A DNA stretch of 53,809 bases, from contig DKGO01000205.1 of assembly GCA_002453315.1 (NCBI GenBank), forward strand, positions 1 to 53,809, given 5' to 3'. The notes beneath the pieces were generated by a model. It was not told the DNA's origin. It did no database searches and saw only the letters and a list, made by a program, of their open reading frames with translations. The position numbers and the translations under genes are program-made. Shown one piece after another: positions 19,815 to 31,283 of the stretch; the first letter of the stretch is position 1; each line of letters begins with the position of its first letter. The stretch is from Caryophanales bacterium UBA6768 (GTDB lineage Bacteria > Bacillota > Bacilli > Bacillales_D > Amphibacillaceae).

Positions 19815-20231
19815 ATGCCAACAATTAATCAGCTAGTTCGAAAAGGACGTACAAGTAAATTAAAGAAATCAGACTCACCTGCTTTGAATAGGGGTTATAA
19901 TACTTTTAAAAAGAAATTTACTAACGTTGATTCACCTCAAAAACGTGGAGTTTGTACAAGGGTAGGTACTTTAACCCCTAAAAAACCAAACTCGGCATTA
20001 CGTAAATATGCTCGTGTTCGTTTATCAAATAATATGGAAGTAACAGCTTACATTCCGGGAATTGGCCATAATTTACAAGAACATAGTGTCGTACTATTAC
20101 GGGGTGGACGTGTAAAAGACTTGCCTGGGGTACGTTACCATATTGTTCGCGGTGCATTAGACACAGCAGGTGTAGAAGGACGTCAACAAGGTCGTTCAAA
20201 ATATGGAGCGAAAAAACCTAAAGAAAAATAA
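19815..20231 (+). CDS. rpsL: 30S ribosomal protein S12
   Basis: Decoding-centre protein. It has 138 residues and starts [12 protein letters not shown] at ATG 19815 behind GGAGGGAGG; the frame continues upstream to 19788 without family resemblance. The conserved loop [11 protein letters not shown] (Lys56, Lys57) and [12 protein letters not shown] are wild type, so classical streptomycin-resistance substitutions are absent. It is the first gene of the str unit rpsL-rpsG-fusA-tuf. Confidence 0.98.
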   Translation: MPTINQLVRKGRTSKLKKSDSPALNRGYNTFKKKFTNVDSPQKRGVCTRVGTLTPKKPNSALRKYARVRLSNNMEVTAYIPGIGHNLQEHSVVLLRGGRVKDLPGVRYHIVRGALDTAGVEGRQQGRSKYGAKKPKEK

Positions 20232-20280
20232 ATTGTATGTGAAAAATGTGGTTGAAACAGGATGAAAGGAGGATGACGGG

Positions 20281-20751
20281 ATGCCAAGAAAAGGTCCAGT
20301 ACCAAAACGAGATGTATTACCGGATCCGATATATAATTCAAAACTCGTAACAAGACTAATTAATCAAATTATGATTGATGGAAAACGAGGTAAAGCACAA
20401 CGAATTTTATATAAAGCATTTGAAACAGTCCAAGAAAAAAGTGGGCAAAATGCCATGGATGTATTTGAACAAGCAATGAAAAATGTCATGCCAGTTTTAG
20501 AAGTAAGAGCGAGAAGAGTAGGTGGCTCGAACTATCAGGTTCCAATGGAGGTTCGTCCAGAAAGACGTCAAGCTCTAGGTCTGAGATATATCGTCAATTA
20601 TTCTCGCTTACGCGGTGAAAAAACGATGGAAGAAAGATTAGCAAATGAAATATTAGATGCTTCTAATAATACAGGTGCCTCCGTTCGTAAACGTGAGGAA
20701 TTGCATAAAATGGCAGAGGCCAACAAAGCATTTGCACATTATAGATGGTAA
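20281..20751 (+). CDS. rpsG: 30S ribosomal protein S7
   Basis: Primary assembly protein of the 30S head and, in E. coli, repressor of the str operon. It has 156 residues: [18 protein letters not shown] at the start, the [11 protein letters not shown] beta ribbon, and [13 protein letters not shown] at the end. ATG 20281 follows AAAGGAGGATGA, 50 bp after rpsL. Confidence 0.98.
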   Translation: MPRKGPVPKRDVLPDPIYNSKLVTRLINQIMIDGKRGKAQRILYKAFETVQEKSGQNAMDVFEQAMKNVMPVLEVRARRVGGSNYQVPMEVRPERRQALGLRYIVNYSRLRGEKTMEERLANEILDASNNTGASVRKREELHKMAEANKAFAHYRW

Positions 20752-20786
20752 AATAAATTTTAGTTTGAAAGGAAGGAGAAGAATAC

Positions 20787-22865
20787 ATGGCTAGAGAGTT
20801 CTCCTTGGAAAAGACACGTAATATAGGGGTTATGGCACATATCGATGCTGGTAAAACCACAACTACCGAACGTATTCTTTTCTACACAGGACGTATTCAT
20901 AAACTTGGAGAAACACATGAAGGTGCTTCACAAATGGACTGGATGGAACAGGAGCAAGAACGTGGAATCACGATCACTTCTGCTGCTACAACAGCCCAAT
21001 GGAAAGGCCACCGGATCAATATCATTGATACACCAGGTCACGTCGATTTTACAGTTGAAGTTGAACGTTCACTTCGAGTATTAGATGGGGCAATCACTGT
21101 ACTTGATGCCCAATCAGGTGTAGAACCACAAACAGAAACTGTTTGGCGACAAGCTACAACATATGGCGTTCCGAGAGTAGTATTTATTAATAAGATGGAT
21201 AAAATAGGAGCAGACTTTTTATATTCGACTGGAACATTGAAAGATCGTTTAGGTGCGAATGCTTTACCTGTTCAATATCCAATCGGAGCAGAGGATCATT
21301 TTGAGGGAATAATTGACCTTATCCATATGGAAGCACACTATTATTTAGATGACCTTGGAACAACATCAGAACCAAGGGAAATTCCGGAGGAATACAAAGC
21401 AAAAGCCGAGGAACTTCGTGGTGAATTAATTGAAGGTGTTGCTGACTTTGATGAAGATATTATGATGAAATACCTTGAAGGTGAAGAAATCTCCGTCGAT
21501 GAATTGAAAAATGCTATCCGATTAGCAACATTAAATGTTGATTTATACCCAGTATTTTGTGGGTCAGCATTTAAAAATAGAGGAGTTCAGTTGCTTTTAG
21601 ATGGGGTTATTGATTATTTACCAGCACCGACGGACATAGCAGCAATCCAAGGTATTCTGCCAGACAGTGAGGAAGAAGTTGAGAGAAAAGCGAGCGATAA
21701 TGAACCTTTTTCTGCCCTTGCCTTTAAAGTTATGACAGACCCTTTCGTTGGGAAATTGACATTCTTCCGGGTTTATTCTGGAACGTTAAATGCCGGTTCA
21801 TATGTTTTGAACACAGTGAAAGGCAAAAAGGAAAGAATTGGTCGTATTCTACAAATGCATGCAAATTCACGTGAAGAAATTACAGAAATTCATGCAGGTG
21901 AAATTGCAGCCGCTGTAGGTTTGAAGGACACCTCAACTGGCGATACACTGTGTGATGAGAAAAATCCAGTTATACTAGAATCAATGGAATTTCCGGAACC
22001 GGTTATCCAAGTAGCAATTGAACCTAAAACGAAAGCTGACCAGGATAAAATGGGGATTGCACTAGGTAAACTTGCGGAAGAGGACCCAACATTTACAACA
22101 GAATCCAATCCTGAAACAGGTCAAACGTTAATCGCAGGCATGGGTGAATTACACTTAGATGTCATTGTTGACCGTCTGAAACGTGAATTTAAAGTGGAAG
22201 CCAATGTAGGTGCACCACAAGTGGCGTACCGAGAAACATTCCGTGGTTCAGCTGAAGTAGAGGGTAAATTCATTCGTCAATCTGGTGGACGTGGACAGTA
22301 TGGTCACGTATGGGTAAAATACGAACCAAATGAGGAAGGCGCTGGATTCGAGTTTGAAAATAAAATTGTCGGTGGCGTAGTTCCCCGTGAATATATTCCA
22401 TCGGTTGAACAGGGAATTAGAGAAGCACTAGAAAATGGAGTGTTAGCTGGTTATCCTGTGATCGATGTTAAGGCATCTTTATACGATGGTAGTTACCATG
22501 ATGTTGACTCAAACGAAATGGCATTTAAAATAGCTGCTTCCATGTCACTTAGAGCAGCTAAAAGTAAATGTGACCCAGTATTACTGGAGCCAATGATGAA
22601 GGTTGAAATCGTCATTCCAGAAGAATATATGGGGGATGTTATGGGTGATGTTACATCAAGAAGAGGACGTGTAGATGGCATGGAGGCCCGTGGAAATGCA
22701 CAGCTCGTTAAGGCTTATGTTCCGTTGGCTGAGATGTTTGGCTATGCAACTGCACTTCGTTCCAACACACAAGGTCGTGGAACTTATTCCATGTTCTTTG
22801 ACCATTACGAAGAAGTACCAAAAAGTATCTCGGAAGAGATTATTGCTAAAAATGCCGGTGAATAA
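20787..22865 (+). CDS. fusA: translation elongation factor G
   Basis: GTPase that translocates tRNA and mRNA and, with RRF, splits post-termination ribosomes. It has 692 residues with the five-domain layout. G1 is AHIDAGKTT (17-25), G2 contains [12 protein letters not shown]3 DTPGHVDF and G4 NKMDKIGAD. Domain IV carries [14 protein letters not shown], whose tip enters the A site. ATG 20787 follows GGAAGGAGAAG, 35 bp after rpsG. Confidence 0.98.
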   Translation: MAREFSLEKTRNIGVMAHIDAGKTTTTERILFYTGRIHKLGETHEGASQMDWMEQEQERGITITSAATTAQWKGHRINIIDTPGHVDFTVEVERSLRVLDGAITVLDAQSGVEPQTETVWRQATTYGVPRVVFINKMDKIGADFLYSTGTLKDRLGANALPVQYPIGAEDHFEGIIDLIHMEAHYYLDDLGTTSEPREIPEEYKAKAEELRGELIEGVADFDEDIMMKYLEGEEISVDELKNAIRLATLNVDLYPVFCGSAFKNRGVQLLLDGVIDYLPAPTDIAAIQGILPDSEEEVERKASDNEPFSALAFKVMTDPFVGKLTFFRVYSGTLNAGSYVLNTVKGKKERIGRILQMHANSREEITEIHAGEIAAAVGLKDTSTGDTLCDEKNPVILESMEFPEPVIQVAIEPKTKADQDKMGIALGKLAEEDPTFTTESNPETGQTLIAGMGELHLDVIVDRLKREFKVEANVGAPQVAYRETFRGSAEVEGKFIRQSGGRGQYGHVWVKYEPNEEGAGFEFENKIVGGVVPREYIPSVEQGIREALENGVLAGYPVIDVKASLYDGSYHDVDSNEMAFKIAASMSLRAAKSKCDPVLLEPMMKVEIVIPEEYMGDVMGDVTSRRGRVDGMEARGNAQLVKAYVPLAEMFGYATALRSNTQGRGTYSMFFDHYEEVPKSISEEIIAKNAGE

Positions 22866-22894
22866 TTGATTTTTCAATTGTTTTACAGTATAAC
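22866..22894 (+). promoter_or_regulatory. Possible internal promoter of tuf
   Basis: TTGATT (22866-22871), 17 bp, TATAAC (22889-22894), directly after fusA. A hairpin ACTAAG/CTTAGT (22906-22923) follows in the leader. A separate tuf promoter would fit the high demand for EF-Tu. Confidence 0.5.
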
Positions 22895-22963
22895 AATTAT
22901 TAAGTACTAAGATGAAACTTAGTTAAGATAAATTACTTTAAACTTTTAAGGAGGAATTTTACA

Positions 22964-24154
22964 ATGGCAAAAGAAAAATTTGATCGTTCAAAACCACACG
23001 TTAATATTGGAACTTTAGGACACGTAGACCATGGGAAAACAACACTAACAGCTGCAATTACTACTGTAATGCACAAAGTTCAAGGTACTGAAGGGCAAAT
23101 GGCTTATGACCAAATTGATAATGCACCTGAGGAGAAAGAACGTGGAATTACAATTGCAACATCACACGTTGAGTATGAAACGGAAAACCGTCACTATGCC
23201 CACGTTGACTGTCCAGGACACGCAGACTATGTTAAAAACATGATTACGGGTGCAGCTCAAATGGATGGGGCGATTCTAGTAGTATCATCTGCTGACGGTC
23301 CAATGCCACAAACTCGTGAACATATTCTATTATCACGTAACGTTGGAGTACCAGCATTCGTAGTATTCTTAAACAAAGTGGATATGGTAGACGACGAAGA
23401 ATTATTAGAATTAGTTGAAATGGAAGTTCGTGAACTCCTATCAGAATATGATTTCCCAGGAGATGACATTCCAGTTATCGCAGGATCTGCTCTTAAAGCA
23501 CTTGAGGGTGTTGAAGAATACGAACAAAAAATTGTTGAATTAATGCAAGCAGTAGATGAGTATATCCCACAACCAGAACGTGATACTGACAAACCATTCA
23601 TGATGCCTGTAGAGGATGTGTTCTCTATTACAGGTCGTGGAACAGTAGCAACAGGTCGTGTAGAAAGAGGAAAAGTAAATGTTGGTGATGAAGTTGAAAT
23701 CATCGGTTTAGCAGAACAAGCTAAGAAAACAACTGTAACAGGAGTGGAAATGTTCCGTAAGTTATTAGATTATGCTGAAGCTGGAGATAACATTGGAGCA
23801 TTGCTACGTGGTGTGACACGTGAAGAAATTAGCCGTGGTCAAGTATTAGCAAAACCTGGTTCAATTACACCACATACAACTTTCAAATCTGAAGTTTATG
23901 TATTATCTAAAGAAGAAGGTGGACGTCACACTCCATTCTTTGCAAACTATCGCCCACAATTTTATTTCCGTACAACGGACGTAACTGGTGTCATTCAATT
24001 ACCAGAAGGTGTTGAAATGGTGATGCCAGGAGACAACATTGAAATGGTAGTAGAATTAATTTCACCAATAGCGATTGAAGAAGGAACTCGTTTTTCAATC
24101 CGTGAAGGTGGAAGAACAGTAGGATCAGGTGTCGTTTCTTCTATTGTTAAATAA
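22964..24154 (+). CDS. tuf: translation elongation factor Tu
   Basis: GTPase that delivers aminoacyl-tRNA. It has 396 residues; G1 is GHVDHGKTT (19-27), G3 DCPGHADY and G4 NKVDMVDD. Domains II and III are complete and end [18 protein letters not shown] 22964 has AAGGAGG 11-12 bp upstream. A terminator follows, so the str unit ends here and the S10 operon has its own promoter. Confidence 0.99.
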   Translation: MAKEKFDRSKPHVNIGTLGHVDHGKTTLTAAITTVMHKVQGTEGQMAYDQIDNAPEEKERGITIATSHVEYETENRHYAHVDCPGHADYVKNMITGAAQMDGAILVVSSADGPMPQTREHILLSRNVGVPAFVVFLNKVDMVDDEELLELVEMEVRELLSEYDFPGDDIPVIAGSALKALEGVEEYEQKIVELMQAVDEYIPQPERDTDKPFMMPVEDVFSITGRGTVATGRVERGKVNVGDEVEIIGLAEQAKKTTVTGVEMFRKLLDYAEAGDNIGALLRGVTREEISRGQVLAKPGSITPHTTFKSEVYVLSKEEGGRHTPFFANYRPQFYFRTTDVTGVIQLPEGVEMVMPGDNIEMVVELISPIAIEEGTRFSIREGGRTVGSGVVSSIVK

Positions 24155-24164
24155 ATAAAGATAG

Positions 24165-24205
24165 AATCAGCGGGGGGGGAAGACTCCTTTCGCTGATTTT
24201 TTATT
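24165..24205 (+). terminator. Rho-independent terminator after tuf
   Basis: AATCAGCG (24165-24172) pairs with CGCTGATT (24191-24198), with inner GGGA/CTCC pairing possible, followed by TTTTATT. Confidence 0.85.
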
Positions 24206-24430
24206 GAATAGTTTTATCTTTTATTAGCCACGTTACCTCTTATTGTTGATAAAAAAATTTGGGCACCTGTGGCGAAAGATAGCCAACCAAACTAGTCATG
24301 AGTACATAACAAAAAAGGGTCAGAACCCAGTCCAAAATAGCGGATATACGAAAAAACGCTCTCCTTAATAAAAAAACACTCAATTTAACTGAAAAAATGC
24401 AAAAAACTACATAAAAACCTCTTTATTTAC
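24206..24430. other. AT-rich gene-free stretch before the S10 promoter
   Basis: No coding potential is seen. It contains a short interrupted repeat GGGTCAGAACCC (about 24317-24328) and a poly-A-rich stretch of about 80 bp just upstream of the S10 promoter, which could act as an UP element. No RNA gene is recognised. Confidence 0.4.
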
Positions 24431-24459
24431 TTGCAAACTAATAGAAATATATGTATAAT
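24431..24459 (+). promoter_or_regulatory. Promoter of the S10-spc-alpha operon
   Basis: TTGCAA (24431-24436), 17 bp, TATAAT (24454-24459). It lies about 190 bp before rpsJ, and no comparable promoter was found again until the one after adk. Confidence 0.75.
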
Positions 24460-24465
24460 ATATAA

Positions 24466-24652
24466 TCGTGCTCTCATATAAAAGTTGCTAAAATAGAAAT
24501 GAAAAACATTGAAAATTACCGTTATTATATGAGTCACAAATAGTATCGATGATGTGAGAGGTTGTTGATCCTTAGCATATTTGCCATGTTAAGCATCAAG
24601 TAATTTTCACGGAGTATGTCTATTATAAAATGGACGAGAAGGAGGGAAAGAA
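24466..24652 (+). other. Structured S10 operon leader
   Basis: The 5' UTR starts with a long-range 9-bp stem CTCATATAA/TTATATGAG (24473-24481 with 24525-24533). A second imperfect hairpin follows (24565-24578 with 24586-24599; 14-nt arms with one mismatch and a G-U pair). Either could be a ribosomal-protein binding site; no known leader family is recognised. Confidence 0.5.
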
Positions 24653-24961
24653 ATGGCAAATGAAAAGATAAGAATTCGGTTAAAAGCATATGATCATCGC
24701 ATTTTAGATCAATCAGCGGAAAAAATTGTGGAAACGGCAAAACGTGCAGGCTCAAATGTGTCTGGACCAATACCATTACCAACAGAACGTAATATTTTTA
24801 CTGTATTACGTGCTGTTCATAAATACAAAGATTCACGCGAACAATTTGAAATGAGAACACATAAACGATTAATCGATATACTTAGCCCAACACCAAAAAC
24901 AGTTGATTCATTAATGAGACTTGACTTACCATCTGGTGTTGACATAGAAATCAAATTATAA
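24653..24961 (+). CDS. rpsJ: 30S ribosomal protein S10 (NusE)
   Basis: Head protein of the small subunit that also acts as NusE, linking ribosome and RNA polymerase through NusG. It has 102 residues: [21 protein letters not shown] at the start, a long tentacle loop with [16 protein letters not shown], and [13 protein letters not shown] at the end. ATG 24653 follows AAGGAGGGAAAG. It is the first gene of the superoperon. Confidence 0.98.
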   Translation: MANEKIRIRLKAYDHRILDQSAEKIVETAKRAGSNVSGPIPLPTERNIFTVLRAVHKYKDSREQFEMRTHKRLIDILSPTPKTVDSLMRLDLPSGVDIEIKL

Positions 24962-24988
24962 TTTGTAAAATTACAGGAGGTGTAACGG

Positions 24989-25618
24989 ATGACGAAAGGA
25001 ATCTTAGGACGTAAAGTCGGCATGACACAAATTTTCTTGGATAACGGCGAATTAATTCCCGTAACAGTTGTTCAAGCAGAACCAAACATCGTACTACAAA
25101 AGAAATCAGTAGAAACAGACGGATACGAGGCAATTCAGGTCGGATTTTATGATAAAAAAGAATCACGTTCGAATAAAGCTGAAAAAGGGCATGCTGAAAA
25201 AGCAAACACAACCCCTAAGCGCTACGTTCGTGAATTCCGTAACGCTAAAATTGACGACTATGAAGTAGGTCAAGAAATTAGTGTGGAAGTATTTGAAATA
25301 GGCGATAAAATCGATGTCACAGGAACATCGAAAGGGAAAGGATTTCAAGGTTCCATTAAACGCCATAATTATTCTAGAGGACCAATGACACACGGATCGA
25401 GATTTCACCGGGCTGGTGGGTCAATGGGTGCTGTAGATGCGAAACGTGTTTTTAAAGGGAAAGCATTACCTGGACAAATGGGGGCAGAACAAGTAACTGT
25501 TCAAAATCTAGAAGTTGTTAAAGTAGATGGAGAAAAGAATCTCATCCTCATTAAAGGAAATATTCCTGGTCCAAAAAAATCACTCATAAAAATAACGACT
25601 GCCGTTAAAGGCAACTAA
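24989..25618 (+). CDS. rplC: 50S ribosomal protein L3
   Basis: Early assembly protein with a long loop reaching the peptidyl-transferase centre. It has 209 residues, with [13 protein letters not shown] at the start and the central loop [15 protein letters not shown]...[20 protein letters not shown] 24989 follows AGGAGGTG, 27 bp after rpsJ. Confidence 0.98.
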   Translation: MTKGILGRKVGMTQIFLDNGELIPVTVVQAEPNIVLQKKSVETDGYEAIQVGFYDKKESRSNKAEKGHAEKANTTPKRYVREFRNAKIDDYEVGQEISVEVFEIGDKIDVTGTSKGKGFQGSIKRHNYSRGPMTHGSRFHRAGGSMGAVDAKRVFKGKALPGQMGAEQVTVQNLEVVKVDGEKNLILIKGNIPGPKKSLIKITTAVKGN

Positions 25619-25644
25619 TTGGAATAGTGAAAGGAGGAAATGAT

Positions 25645-26271
25645 GTGCCTAAAGTAGCAATGTTAAATCAAGATGGTACAACAGCAGGAGACGTACAATT
25701 AAATGAAGCTGTCTTTGGGATAGAGCCTAACAACCATGTCATCCATCAAGCAGTAGTCATGCAACAAGCGGCTAAACGACAAGGGACACACGCTGTTAAG
25801 AATAGATCCGATGTACGTGGCGGAGGACGTAAACCTTGGAAACAAAAAGGGACAGGTAGAGCCCGTCAAGGATCAATCAGGTCACCACAATGGGTTGGGG
25901 GCGGAGTAGTTTTTGGTCCAACGACAAAGAAGGACTATACTCAAAGGCTACCTAAGAAAGTCCGTAGGCTTGCTTTGAAATCTGCACTTTCTTCTAAAGT
26001 ACTAAGTGAAGATTTAGTAGTATTAACAAATATTGAATTAGACGCACCGAAAACGAAAGATTTTGTTTCCATATTAAATGCGATAAACGTTAATGAAAAA
26101 GTGTTAATTGTAACAGCTGAGAAAAATGAAAATATTATTCTTTCATCAAATAATTTGAAATCAGTAAAAGTAACAAATGTTAACCAAATTAATGTGCTAG
26201 ATCTAGTCGCATATGATAAAGTAATTTTCACAAAAGCAGCAGTTGAAAAAGCAGGGGAGGTGTTTGCATAA
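25645..26271 (+). CDS. rplD: 50S ribosomal protein L4
   Basis: Lines the peptide exit tunnel through an extended loop ([17 protein letters not shown]...[10 protein letters not shown]), which is wild type at the macrolide-relevant [10 protein letters not shown] segment. The start is GTG 25645 after AAAGGAGG with 7-bp spacing, giving [11 protein letters not shown] and 208 residues; an in-frame codon at 25627 lies upstream of the ribosome binding site. The stop overlaps rplW (TAATG). Confidence 0.96.
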   Translation: MPKVAMLNQDGTTAGDVQLNEAVFGIEPNNHVIHQAVVMQQAAKRQGTHAVKNRSDVRGGGRKPWKQKGTGRARQGSIRSPQWVGGGVVFGPTTKKDYTQRLPKKVRRLALKSALSSKVLSEDLVVLTNIELDAPKTKDFVSILNAINVNEKVLIVTAEKNENIILSSNNLKSVKVTNVNQINVLDLVAYDKVIFTKAAVEKAGEVFA

Positions 26272-26558
26272 TGAAAGATTTACGTGACATTATAAAACGC
26301 CCTGTCATTACAGAACATTCAGCAGACTTAATGGCTGATAAAAAATACACATTCGAAGTAGACCCCAAAGCAAATAAAACCGAAATAAAACAAGCAGTAG
26401 AAACTGCCTTTAATGTGAAAGTAGAAAAAGTAAACACGATGAATTTGAAAGGTAAATTTAAACGAATGGGTCAATATGGTGGATTTAGATCCGATCGTAA
26501 AAAAGCAATTGTACAATTATCAGAGGATAGTAAGGAACTTGAGTTTTTTGAAGGATAA
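26271..26558 (+). CDS. rplW: 50S ribosomal protein L23
   Basis: Tunnel-exit protein that docks trigger factor and SRP. It has 95 residues with the conserved [16 protein letters not shown] opening and the [17 protein letters not shown] loop. It starts at ATG 26271 within the rplD stop, so it is translationally coupled. Confidence 0.97.
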   Translation: MKDLRDIIKRPVITEHSADLMADKKYTFEVDPKANKTEIKQAVETAFNVKVEKVNTMNLKGKFKRMGQYGGFRSDRKKAIVQLSEDSKELEFFEG

Positions 26559-26581
26559 AATGTTAAAAGGAGGGGAAAAAC

Positions 26582-27418
26582 GTGTCTATTAAAAAAGTGA
26601 AACCAACATCTAACGGAACAAGAAACATGTCCCGATTAGACTATGCTGATATTACAACAGATACACCGGAAAAATCACTTTTACGTTCATTATCAAAACG
26701 TGCTGGACGTAACAACAAAGGTAGAATCACGACACGTCATAAAGGTGGCGGCCATAAGCGTCAATATCGTCTAATCGATTTCAAAAGAAACAAAGATGGC
26801 ATACCAGGACGCGTTGCCACGATCGAATATGATCCAAATCGAACAGCTAACATCGCATTAATTCATTATGCAGATGGTGAAAAAAGATATATTTTAGCAC
26901 CAAAAGGGTTACAGGTTGGCCAAAATGTTGAGTCTGGAGAAAAAGCAGATATTAAAGTGGGAAATGCATTACCATTAGGTAATATTCCAATTGGTACAGT
27001 AGTTCATAATGTCGAATTAAAACCAGGATATGGTGGACAATTAGTTCGTTCAGCAGGTTCTGAGGCTCAAATACTCGGTCGAGAAGGAAAGTATACCCTT
27101 GTCCGTTTAGGTTCAGGTGAAGTTAGATTAATTTTAACAACCTGCCGAGCAACAATTGGTCAGGTTGGTAACATCGAACACGAATTGGTACGGGTAGGTA
27201 AAGCAGGAAGATCACGTTGGAAAGGAATTAGACCAACCGTACGTGGTTCAGCTATGAATCCGGTTGATCACCCACATGGAGGGGGAGAAGGACGTACACC
27301 AATAGGACGCCTATCACCGGTCTCACCATGGGGTAAACCAACATTAGGTAAGAAAACACGTAAACCAAGCAAACAAACGAATAAATATATCATACGTAAG
27401 CGAAAAGGTAAAAAGTAA
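26582..27418 (+). CDS. rplB: 50S ribosomal protein L2
   Basis: Primary rRNA-binding protein needed for subunit association and peptidyl-transferase integrity. It has 278 residues. [17 protein letters not shown] near the start and [18 protein letters not shown] near the end (containing the conserved histidine) are diagnostic. The start is GTG 26582, 9-10 bp after AGGAGGGG. Confidence 0.98.
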   Translation: MSIKKVKPTSNGTRNMSRLDYADITTDTPEKSLLRSLSKRAGRNNKGRITTRHKGGGHKRQYRLIDFKRNKDGIPGRVATIEYDPNRTANIALIHYADGEKRYILAPKGLQVGQNVESGEKADIKVGNALPLGNIPIGTVVHNVELKPGYGGQLVRSAGSEAQILGREGKYTLVRLGSGEVRLILTTCRATIGQVGNIEHELVRVGKAGRSRWKGIRPTVRGSAMNPVDHPHGGGEGRTPIGRLSPVSPWGKPTLGKKTRKPSKQTNKYIIRKRKGKK

Positions 27419-27448
27419 AGATAATGAATTTTTAAAGGAGGTTTATCG

Positions 27449-27727
27449 ATGGGTCGTAGCCTAAAAAAAGGACCTTTTGCAGATGAGCATTTAATTAAAA
27501 AAGTTGATAAATTAAATGAAGATAATAAAAAACAAGTGATTAGAACTTGGTCAAGACGTTCAACTATTTTTCCGACATTTGTAGGACACACATTCGCCGT
27601 TCATGATGGAAGAAAACATGTTCCTGTCTATGTGACAGAGGATATGGTTGGACATAAATTAGGAGAATTTGCTCCGACAAGAACATTTAAAGGACATTCC
27701 GGAGACGATAAGAAAACTCAAAGGTAA
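27449..27727 (+). CDS. rpsS: 30S ribosomal protein S19
   Basis: Head protein at the A-site finger bridge. It has 92 residues, with [19 protein letters not shown] at the start and [16 protein letters not shown] near the end. ATG 27449 follows AAAGGAGGTT, 30 bp after rplB. Confidence 0.98.
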   Translation: MGRSLKKGPFADEHLIKKVDKLNEDNKKQVIRTWSRRSTIFPTFVGHTFAVHDGRKHVPVYVTEDMVGHKLGEFAPTRTFKGHSGDDKKTQR

Positions 27728-27745
27728 TGAGGGGAGGCAAACTAC

Positions 27746-28090
27746 ATGCAACAAGCAAAAGCAGTAGCGAAACAAATTAGAATCGCTCCTCGAAAGGCAC
27801 GTTTAGTTGTCGACCTCATTCGTGGTAAAGAAGCCACAGAGGCAATAGCAATCTTACGTCACACAAAGCGAGGAGCTTCACAAGCGGTTGAAAAGGTAGT
27901 AAAATCAGCCATTGCGAATGCGGAACATAACTATGAAATGGACCCAGACAACTTAGTTATTAAAGAAGCATATGTTGATGAAGGTGTCACATTAAAAAGA
28001 TTTAGACCACGTGCACAAGGTAGCGCTAGTCGAATTAATAAGAGAACGAGTCATATAACCGTTATTGTATCTGAGAAAGAGGAGGGATAA
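27746..28090 (+). CDS. rplV: 50S ribosomal protein L22
   Basis: Tunnel protein whose beta hairpin narrows the exit tunnel. It has 114 residues; [16 protein letters not shown] is the signature and [16 protein letters not shown] is the intact hairpin tip, the site of macrolide-resistance changes elsewhere. ATG 27746 follows GAGGGGAGG. Confidence 0.97.
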   Translation: MQQAKAVAKQIRIAPRKARLVVDLIRGKEATEAIAILRHTKRGASQAVEKVVKSAIANAEHNYEMDPDNLVIKEAYVDEGVTLKRFRPRAQGSASRINKRTSHITVIVSEKEEG

Positions 28091-28093
28091 TCA

Positions 28094-28735
28094 GTGGGTC
28101 AAAAAATAAATCCAATCGGTCTTCGAGTAGGCATTATAAAAGACTGGGAATCTAAATGGTATGCAGAAAAGGATTATGCAACATTACTTCATGAAGACAT
28201 TAAAATACGTGAATACTTAGAGAACCGCCTAAAAACGGCAGCAGTATCTACGATTGAAATCGAACGCGCTGCAAATCGTGTGAACGTTACTATCCACACT
28301 GGAAAGCCAGGGATGGTCATTGGTAAAGGTGGAACGGAAGTAGAAAACTTACGTAAAGAATTAAGTAAATTAACAGGAAAAAGAATCCATATTAATATTG
28401 TTGAAATTAAAAAAGTCGACCTCGACGCAAAATTAGTTGCGGAAAATATCGCTCGTCAACTTGAAAGTCGTATTTCTTTCCGCCGGGCTCAAAAACAAGC
28501 GATTCAACGTACAATGCGTTCAGGAGCACTTGGAATTAAAACACAAGTATCTGGTCGTCTTGGTGGGGCAGATATCGCAAGGGCAGAACATTATAGTGAA
28601 GGAACAGTACCATTACACACACTTCGTGCCGACATTAGTTACGGTAACGTAGAAGCAGACACAACGTATGGTAAATTAGGTGTCAAAGTGTGGATTTATC
28701 GTGGTGAAGTCCTTCCGGAAAAACCTAAAAAATAA
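28094..28735 (+). CDS. rpsC: 30S ribosomal protein S3
   Basis: mRNA-entry protein with helicase activity. It has 213 residues, an N-terminal KH domain with the GMVIGKGG loop, and a C-terminal domain with [20 protein letters not shown] 28094 follows GAGGAGGGAT, 3 bp after the rplV stop. Confidence 0.98.
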   Translation: MGQKINPIGLRVGIIKDWESKWYAEKDYATLLHEDIKIREYLENRLKTAAVSTIEIERAANRVNVTIHTGKPGMVIGKGGTEVENLRKELSKLTGKRIHINIVEIKKVDLDAKLVAENIARQLESRISFRRAQKQAIQRTMRSGALGIKTQVSGRLGGADIARAEHYSEGTVPLHTLRADISYGNVEADTTYGKLGVKVWIYRGEVLPEKPKK

Positions 28736-28752
28736 GGAAGGGGGCAATACTT

Positions 28753-29187
28753 ATGTTAATGCCAAAACGTGTTAAATATCGTAGACAACACCGTGGAAGA
28801 ATGAAAGGTAAAGCAAAAGGTGGCGTAGAAGTTACATTTGGAGATTATGGCTTGCAAGCAATAGAAGCCTCTTGGATTACAAGTAGACAAATTGAAGCAG
28901 CTCGTATCGCCATGACACGTTACATGAAACGTGGTGGGAAAGTGTGGATTAAAATATTTCCAGATAAACCTTATACAGCTAAGCCCCTTGAAGTACGTAT
29001 GGGATCAGGTAAAGGTGCTTTAGAAGGTTGGGTAGCAGTAGTAAAGCCAGGAAAGATAATGTTTGAAATTGCTGGTGTAGAAGAAGAAGTAGCCCGTGAA
29101 GCCCTTCGTTTAGCAGCACACAAGTTGCCGATCAAAACTAAATTTGTGAGACGTGAAGAAATTGGTGGTGAAATCAATGAAGGCTAA
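28753..29187 (+). CDS. rplP: 50S ribosomal protein L16
   Basis: Sits next to the A-site tRNA elbow. It has 144 residues: [15 protein letters not shown] at the start, [20 protein letters not shown] in the middle and [22 protein letters not shown] 28753 follows AAGGAAGGGGG. The end overlaps rpmC by 11 bp. Confidence 0.98.
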   Translation: MLMPKRVKYRRQHRGRMKGKAKGGVEVTFGDYGLQAIEASWITSRQIEAARIAMTRYMKRGGKVWIKIFPDKPYTAKPLEVRMGSGKGALEGWVAVVKPGKIMFEIAGVEEEVAREALRLAAHKLPIKTKFVRREEIGGEINEG

Positions 29188-29377
29188 TGAAATAAGAGAA
29201 CTTACCACTGCCGAAATTGAACAAAACGTAAAATCAATGAAAGAAGAGCTTTTTAATTTAAGATTTCAACTTGCAACAGGGCAATTAGAAAATACTGCAC
29301 GAATCAAAGAAGTAAAGAAAACTATTGCAAGATTAAAGACAGTCGAACGTGAACGGGAATTAAGTGTTAACAACTAA
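29177..29377 (+). CDS. rpmC: 50S ribosomal protein L29
   Basis: Small two-helix protein at the tunnel exit. It has 66 residues, [16 protein letters not shown] onward, with the typical [20 protein letters not shown] segment. The frame is open from 29153, but ATG 29177 is the family start and lies inside the end of rplP, where GTGGTGA serves as a modest ribosome binding site; translation is probably coupled. Confidence 0.95.
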   Translation: MKANEIRELTTAEIEQNVKSMKEELFNLRFQLATGQLENTARIKEVKKTIARLKTVERERELSVNN

Positions 29378-29400
29378 TACAGTGAGGAGGTACCCTCTAA

Positions 29401-29664
29401 ATGAGTGAAAGAAATGATCGTAAAGTTTATACTGGACGTGTTGTATCAGATAAGGCTGACAAGACGATTAAAGTACTTGTAGAAACTTATAAAATACACC
29501 GCTTGTACGGGAAACGAGTAAAGTATTCTAAAAAAATGACGGTACACGATGAAAACAATCAAGCAAAAACAGGTGATATTGTAAAAATAATGGAAACTCG
29601 CCCATTATCTAAAACAAAACGTTTTCGTTTAGTAGAAATAGTGGAAGAAGCAGTCATCATTTAA
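29401..29664 (+). CDS. rpsQ: 30S ribosomal protein S17
   Basis: OB-fold protein binding helix 11 of 16S rRNA. It has 87 residues with [19 protein letters not shown] and [23 protein letters not shown] 29401 follows GAGGAGGTAC. Confidence 0.97.
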   Translation: MSERNDRKVYTGRVVSDKADKTIKVLVETYKIHRLYGKRVKYSKKMTVHDENNQAKTGDIVKIMETRPLSKTKRFRLVEIVEEAVII

Positions 29665-29703
29665 TCGAAAAAATGTTGTGGTTCCGAGAGGAGGTAAGAT
29701 CAA

Positions 29704-30072
29704 ATGATTCAACAAGAGAGTCGTTTGAAAGTAGCAGATAATTCTGGAGCTCGTGAAGTATTAACGATAAAAGTATTAGGTGGAACTGGAAAGAAGGTCG
29801 CTAATATTGGTGATGTCATTGTTTGTACAGTCAAACAAGCAACACCAGGGGGCGTTGTTAAGAAGGGCGAAATTGTAAAAGCAGTTATTGTCCGAAGTAA
29901 AACAGGGGCTCGTCGTAAAGATGGTTCATACATTCGTTTTGACGAAAATGCAGCTGTTATTATTAGGGATGACAAAAGCCCGAGAGGAACACGTATTTTC
30001 GGACCAGTAGCGCGTGAACTACGTGATGCCAAATTTATGAAAATCGTTTCATTGGCTCCGGAAGTTTTATAA
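29704..30072 (+). CDS. rplN: 50S ribosomal protein L14
   Basis: Five-stranded barrel at the subunit interface. It has 122 residues; [19 protein letters not shown] at the start and [14 protein letters not shown] near the end are diagnostic. ATG 29704 follows GAGAGGAGG. A 97-bp AT-rich gap precedes rplX; no promoter or terminator is clear in it. Confidence 0.98.
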   Translation: MIQQESRLKVADNSGAREVLTIKVLGGTGKKVANIGDVIVCTVKQATPGGVVKKGEIVKAVIVRSKTGARRKDGSYIRFDENAAVIIRDDKSPRGTRIFGPVARELRDAKFMKIVSLAPEVL

Positions 30073-30169
30073 ATAATGAACAATAATGAATATAAAGTAA
30101 ATAATAAAACGCACGGCAAAAAGATAGGGAAATACCCAATAATGCAATTATTTCGGGAGGTGCGACTAT

Positions 30170-30481
30170 ATGCATGTTAAAAAGGGAGATAAAGTAAAAG
30201 TTCTTTCAGGTAAAGACAAAGGAAAACAAGGCGTTATTTTAGAAGCCTATCCTAAAAATGAGCGTGTTCTTGTGGAAGGGATTAACATGGTGAAAATTCA
30301 TGCCAAACCGTCACAAGATAATCCACAAGGTGGAATTTTAAATCAGGAAGCACCAATTCATGTGTCAAATGTATTGCCAATCGACCCAAAATCAGGAGAA
30401 CCAACACGGGTAGGCTATGAAGTGAGAGATGGAAAGAAAGTCCGCATCGCCAAAAAATCTGGTGAACCTTTAGACAAGTAA
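30170..30481 (+). CDS. rplX: 50S ribosomal protein L24
   Basis: Assembly-initiating protein with an N-terminal KOW motif ([20 protein letters not shown]). It has 103 residues. ATG 30170 follows CGGGAGGTG. Confidence 0.97.
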   Translation: MHVKKGDKVKVLSGKDKGKQGVILEAYPKNERVLVEGINMVKIHAKPSQDNPQGGILNQEAPIHVSNVLPIDPKSGEPTRVGYEVRDGKKVRIAKKSGEPLDK

Positions 30482-30500
30482 GCGGAAGGAGGGTGACAAG

Positions 30501-31040
30501 ATGAATGAAATGAAACAAATATATCAAGAGAAAATAATCCCATCAATGATGGAGAAGTTTGAATATAAATCAGTCATGCAAGTGCCAAAAGTTGAAAAAA
30601 TTATCATTAACATGGGTGTAGGAGATGCTGTTCAAAATTCAAAACTGTTAGATAATGCAGTAGAGGAATTAACATTAATTTCAGGTCAGAAGCCTGTTAT
30701 TACACGTGCGAAAAACTCCATTGCTGGATTTAGACTTCGTGAAGGAATGGCAATTGGAACAAAAGTAACGTTACGTGGAGAAAGAATGTATGAATTTTTA
30801 CAAAAGTTAATTCGTGTTGCATTACCTAGAGTTAGGGATTTTCGTGGAATTTCCAAAAAAGCCTTTGACGGAAGGGGAAATTATACACTCGGTGTCAAGG
30901 AACAACTTATATTTCCAGAAATCGAATATGATAAAGTAAGTAAAATACGTGGAATGGACATTGTCATTGTCACAACATCTAATACAGATGAGGAATCACA
31001 CGAATTATTATCACAATTTGGTATGCCATTCCAAAAATAA
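30501..31040 (+). CDS. rplE: 50S ribosomal protein L5
   Basis: Central-protuberance protein that binds 5S rRNA with L18. It has 179 residues, with [38 protein letters not shown] and RDFRGI. ATG 30501 follows GGAAGGAGGGTG. Confidence 0.98.
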   Translation: MNEMKQIYQEKIIPSMMEKFEYKSVMQVPKVEKIIINMGVGDAVQNSKLLDNAVEELTLISGQKPVITRAKNSIAGFRLREGMAIGTKVTLRGERMYEFLQKLIRVALPRVRDFRGISKKAFDGRGNYTLGVKEQLIFPEIEYDKVSKIRGMDIVIVTTSNTDEESHELLSQFGMPFQK

Positions 31041-31067
31041 GCTCGGAAATAAGAAGGAGGAGAATTT

Positions 31068-31253
31068 GTGGCTAAAAAATCAATGATCGCAAAACAAAAA
31101 CGACCACAAAAGTATAAAGTTCGTGAATATACAAGATGCGAACGTTGTGGACGCCCACACTCAGTTATTCGCAAATTTAAACTATGCCGTATTTGTTTCC
31201 GTGAATTAGCACATAAAGGGCAAATACCAGGCGTTAAAAAAGCTAGTTGGTAA
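31068..31253 (+). CDS. rpsN: 30S ribosomal protein S14, zinc type (type Z)
   Basis: The short, 61-residue zinc form of S14, with Cys24/Cys27 and Cys40/Cys43 forming the ribbon ([20 protein letters not shown]). Bacilli often keep a longer zinc-free paralogue elsewhere for zinc starvation. GTG 31068 follows AAGGAGGAG, 27 bp after rplE. Confidence 0.97.
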   Translation: MAKKSMIAKQKRPQKYKVREYTRCERCGRPHSVIRKFKLCRICFRELAHKGQIPGVKKASW

Positions 31254-31283
31254 TCGGTAAAATTGGGAAGGAGGTAATGATGA

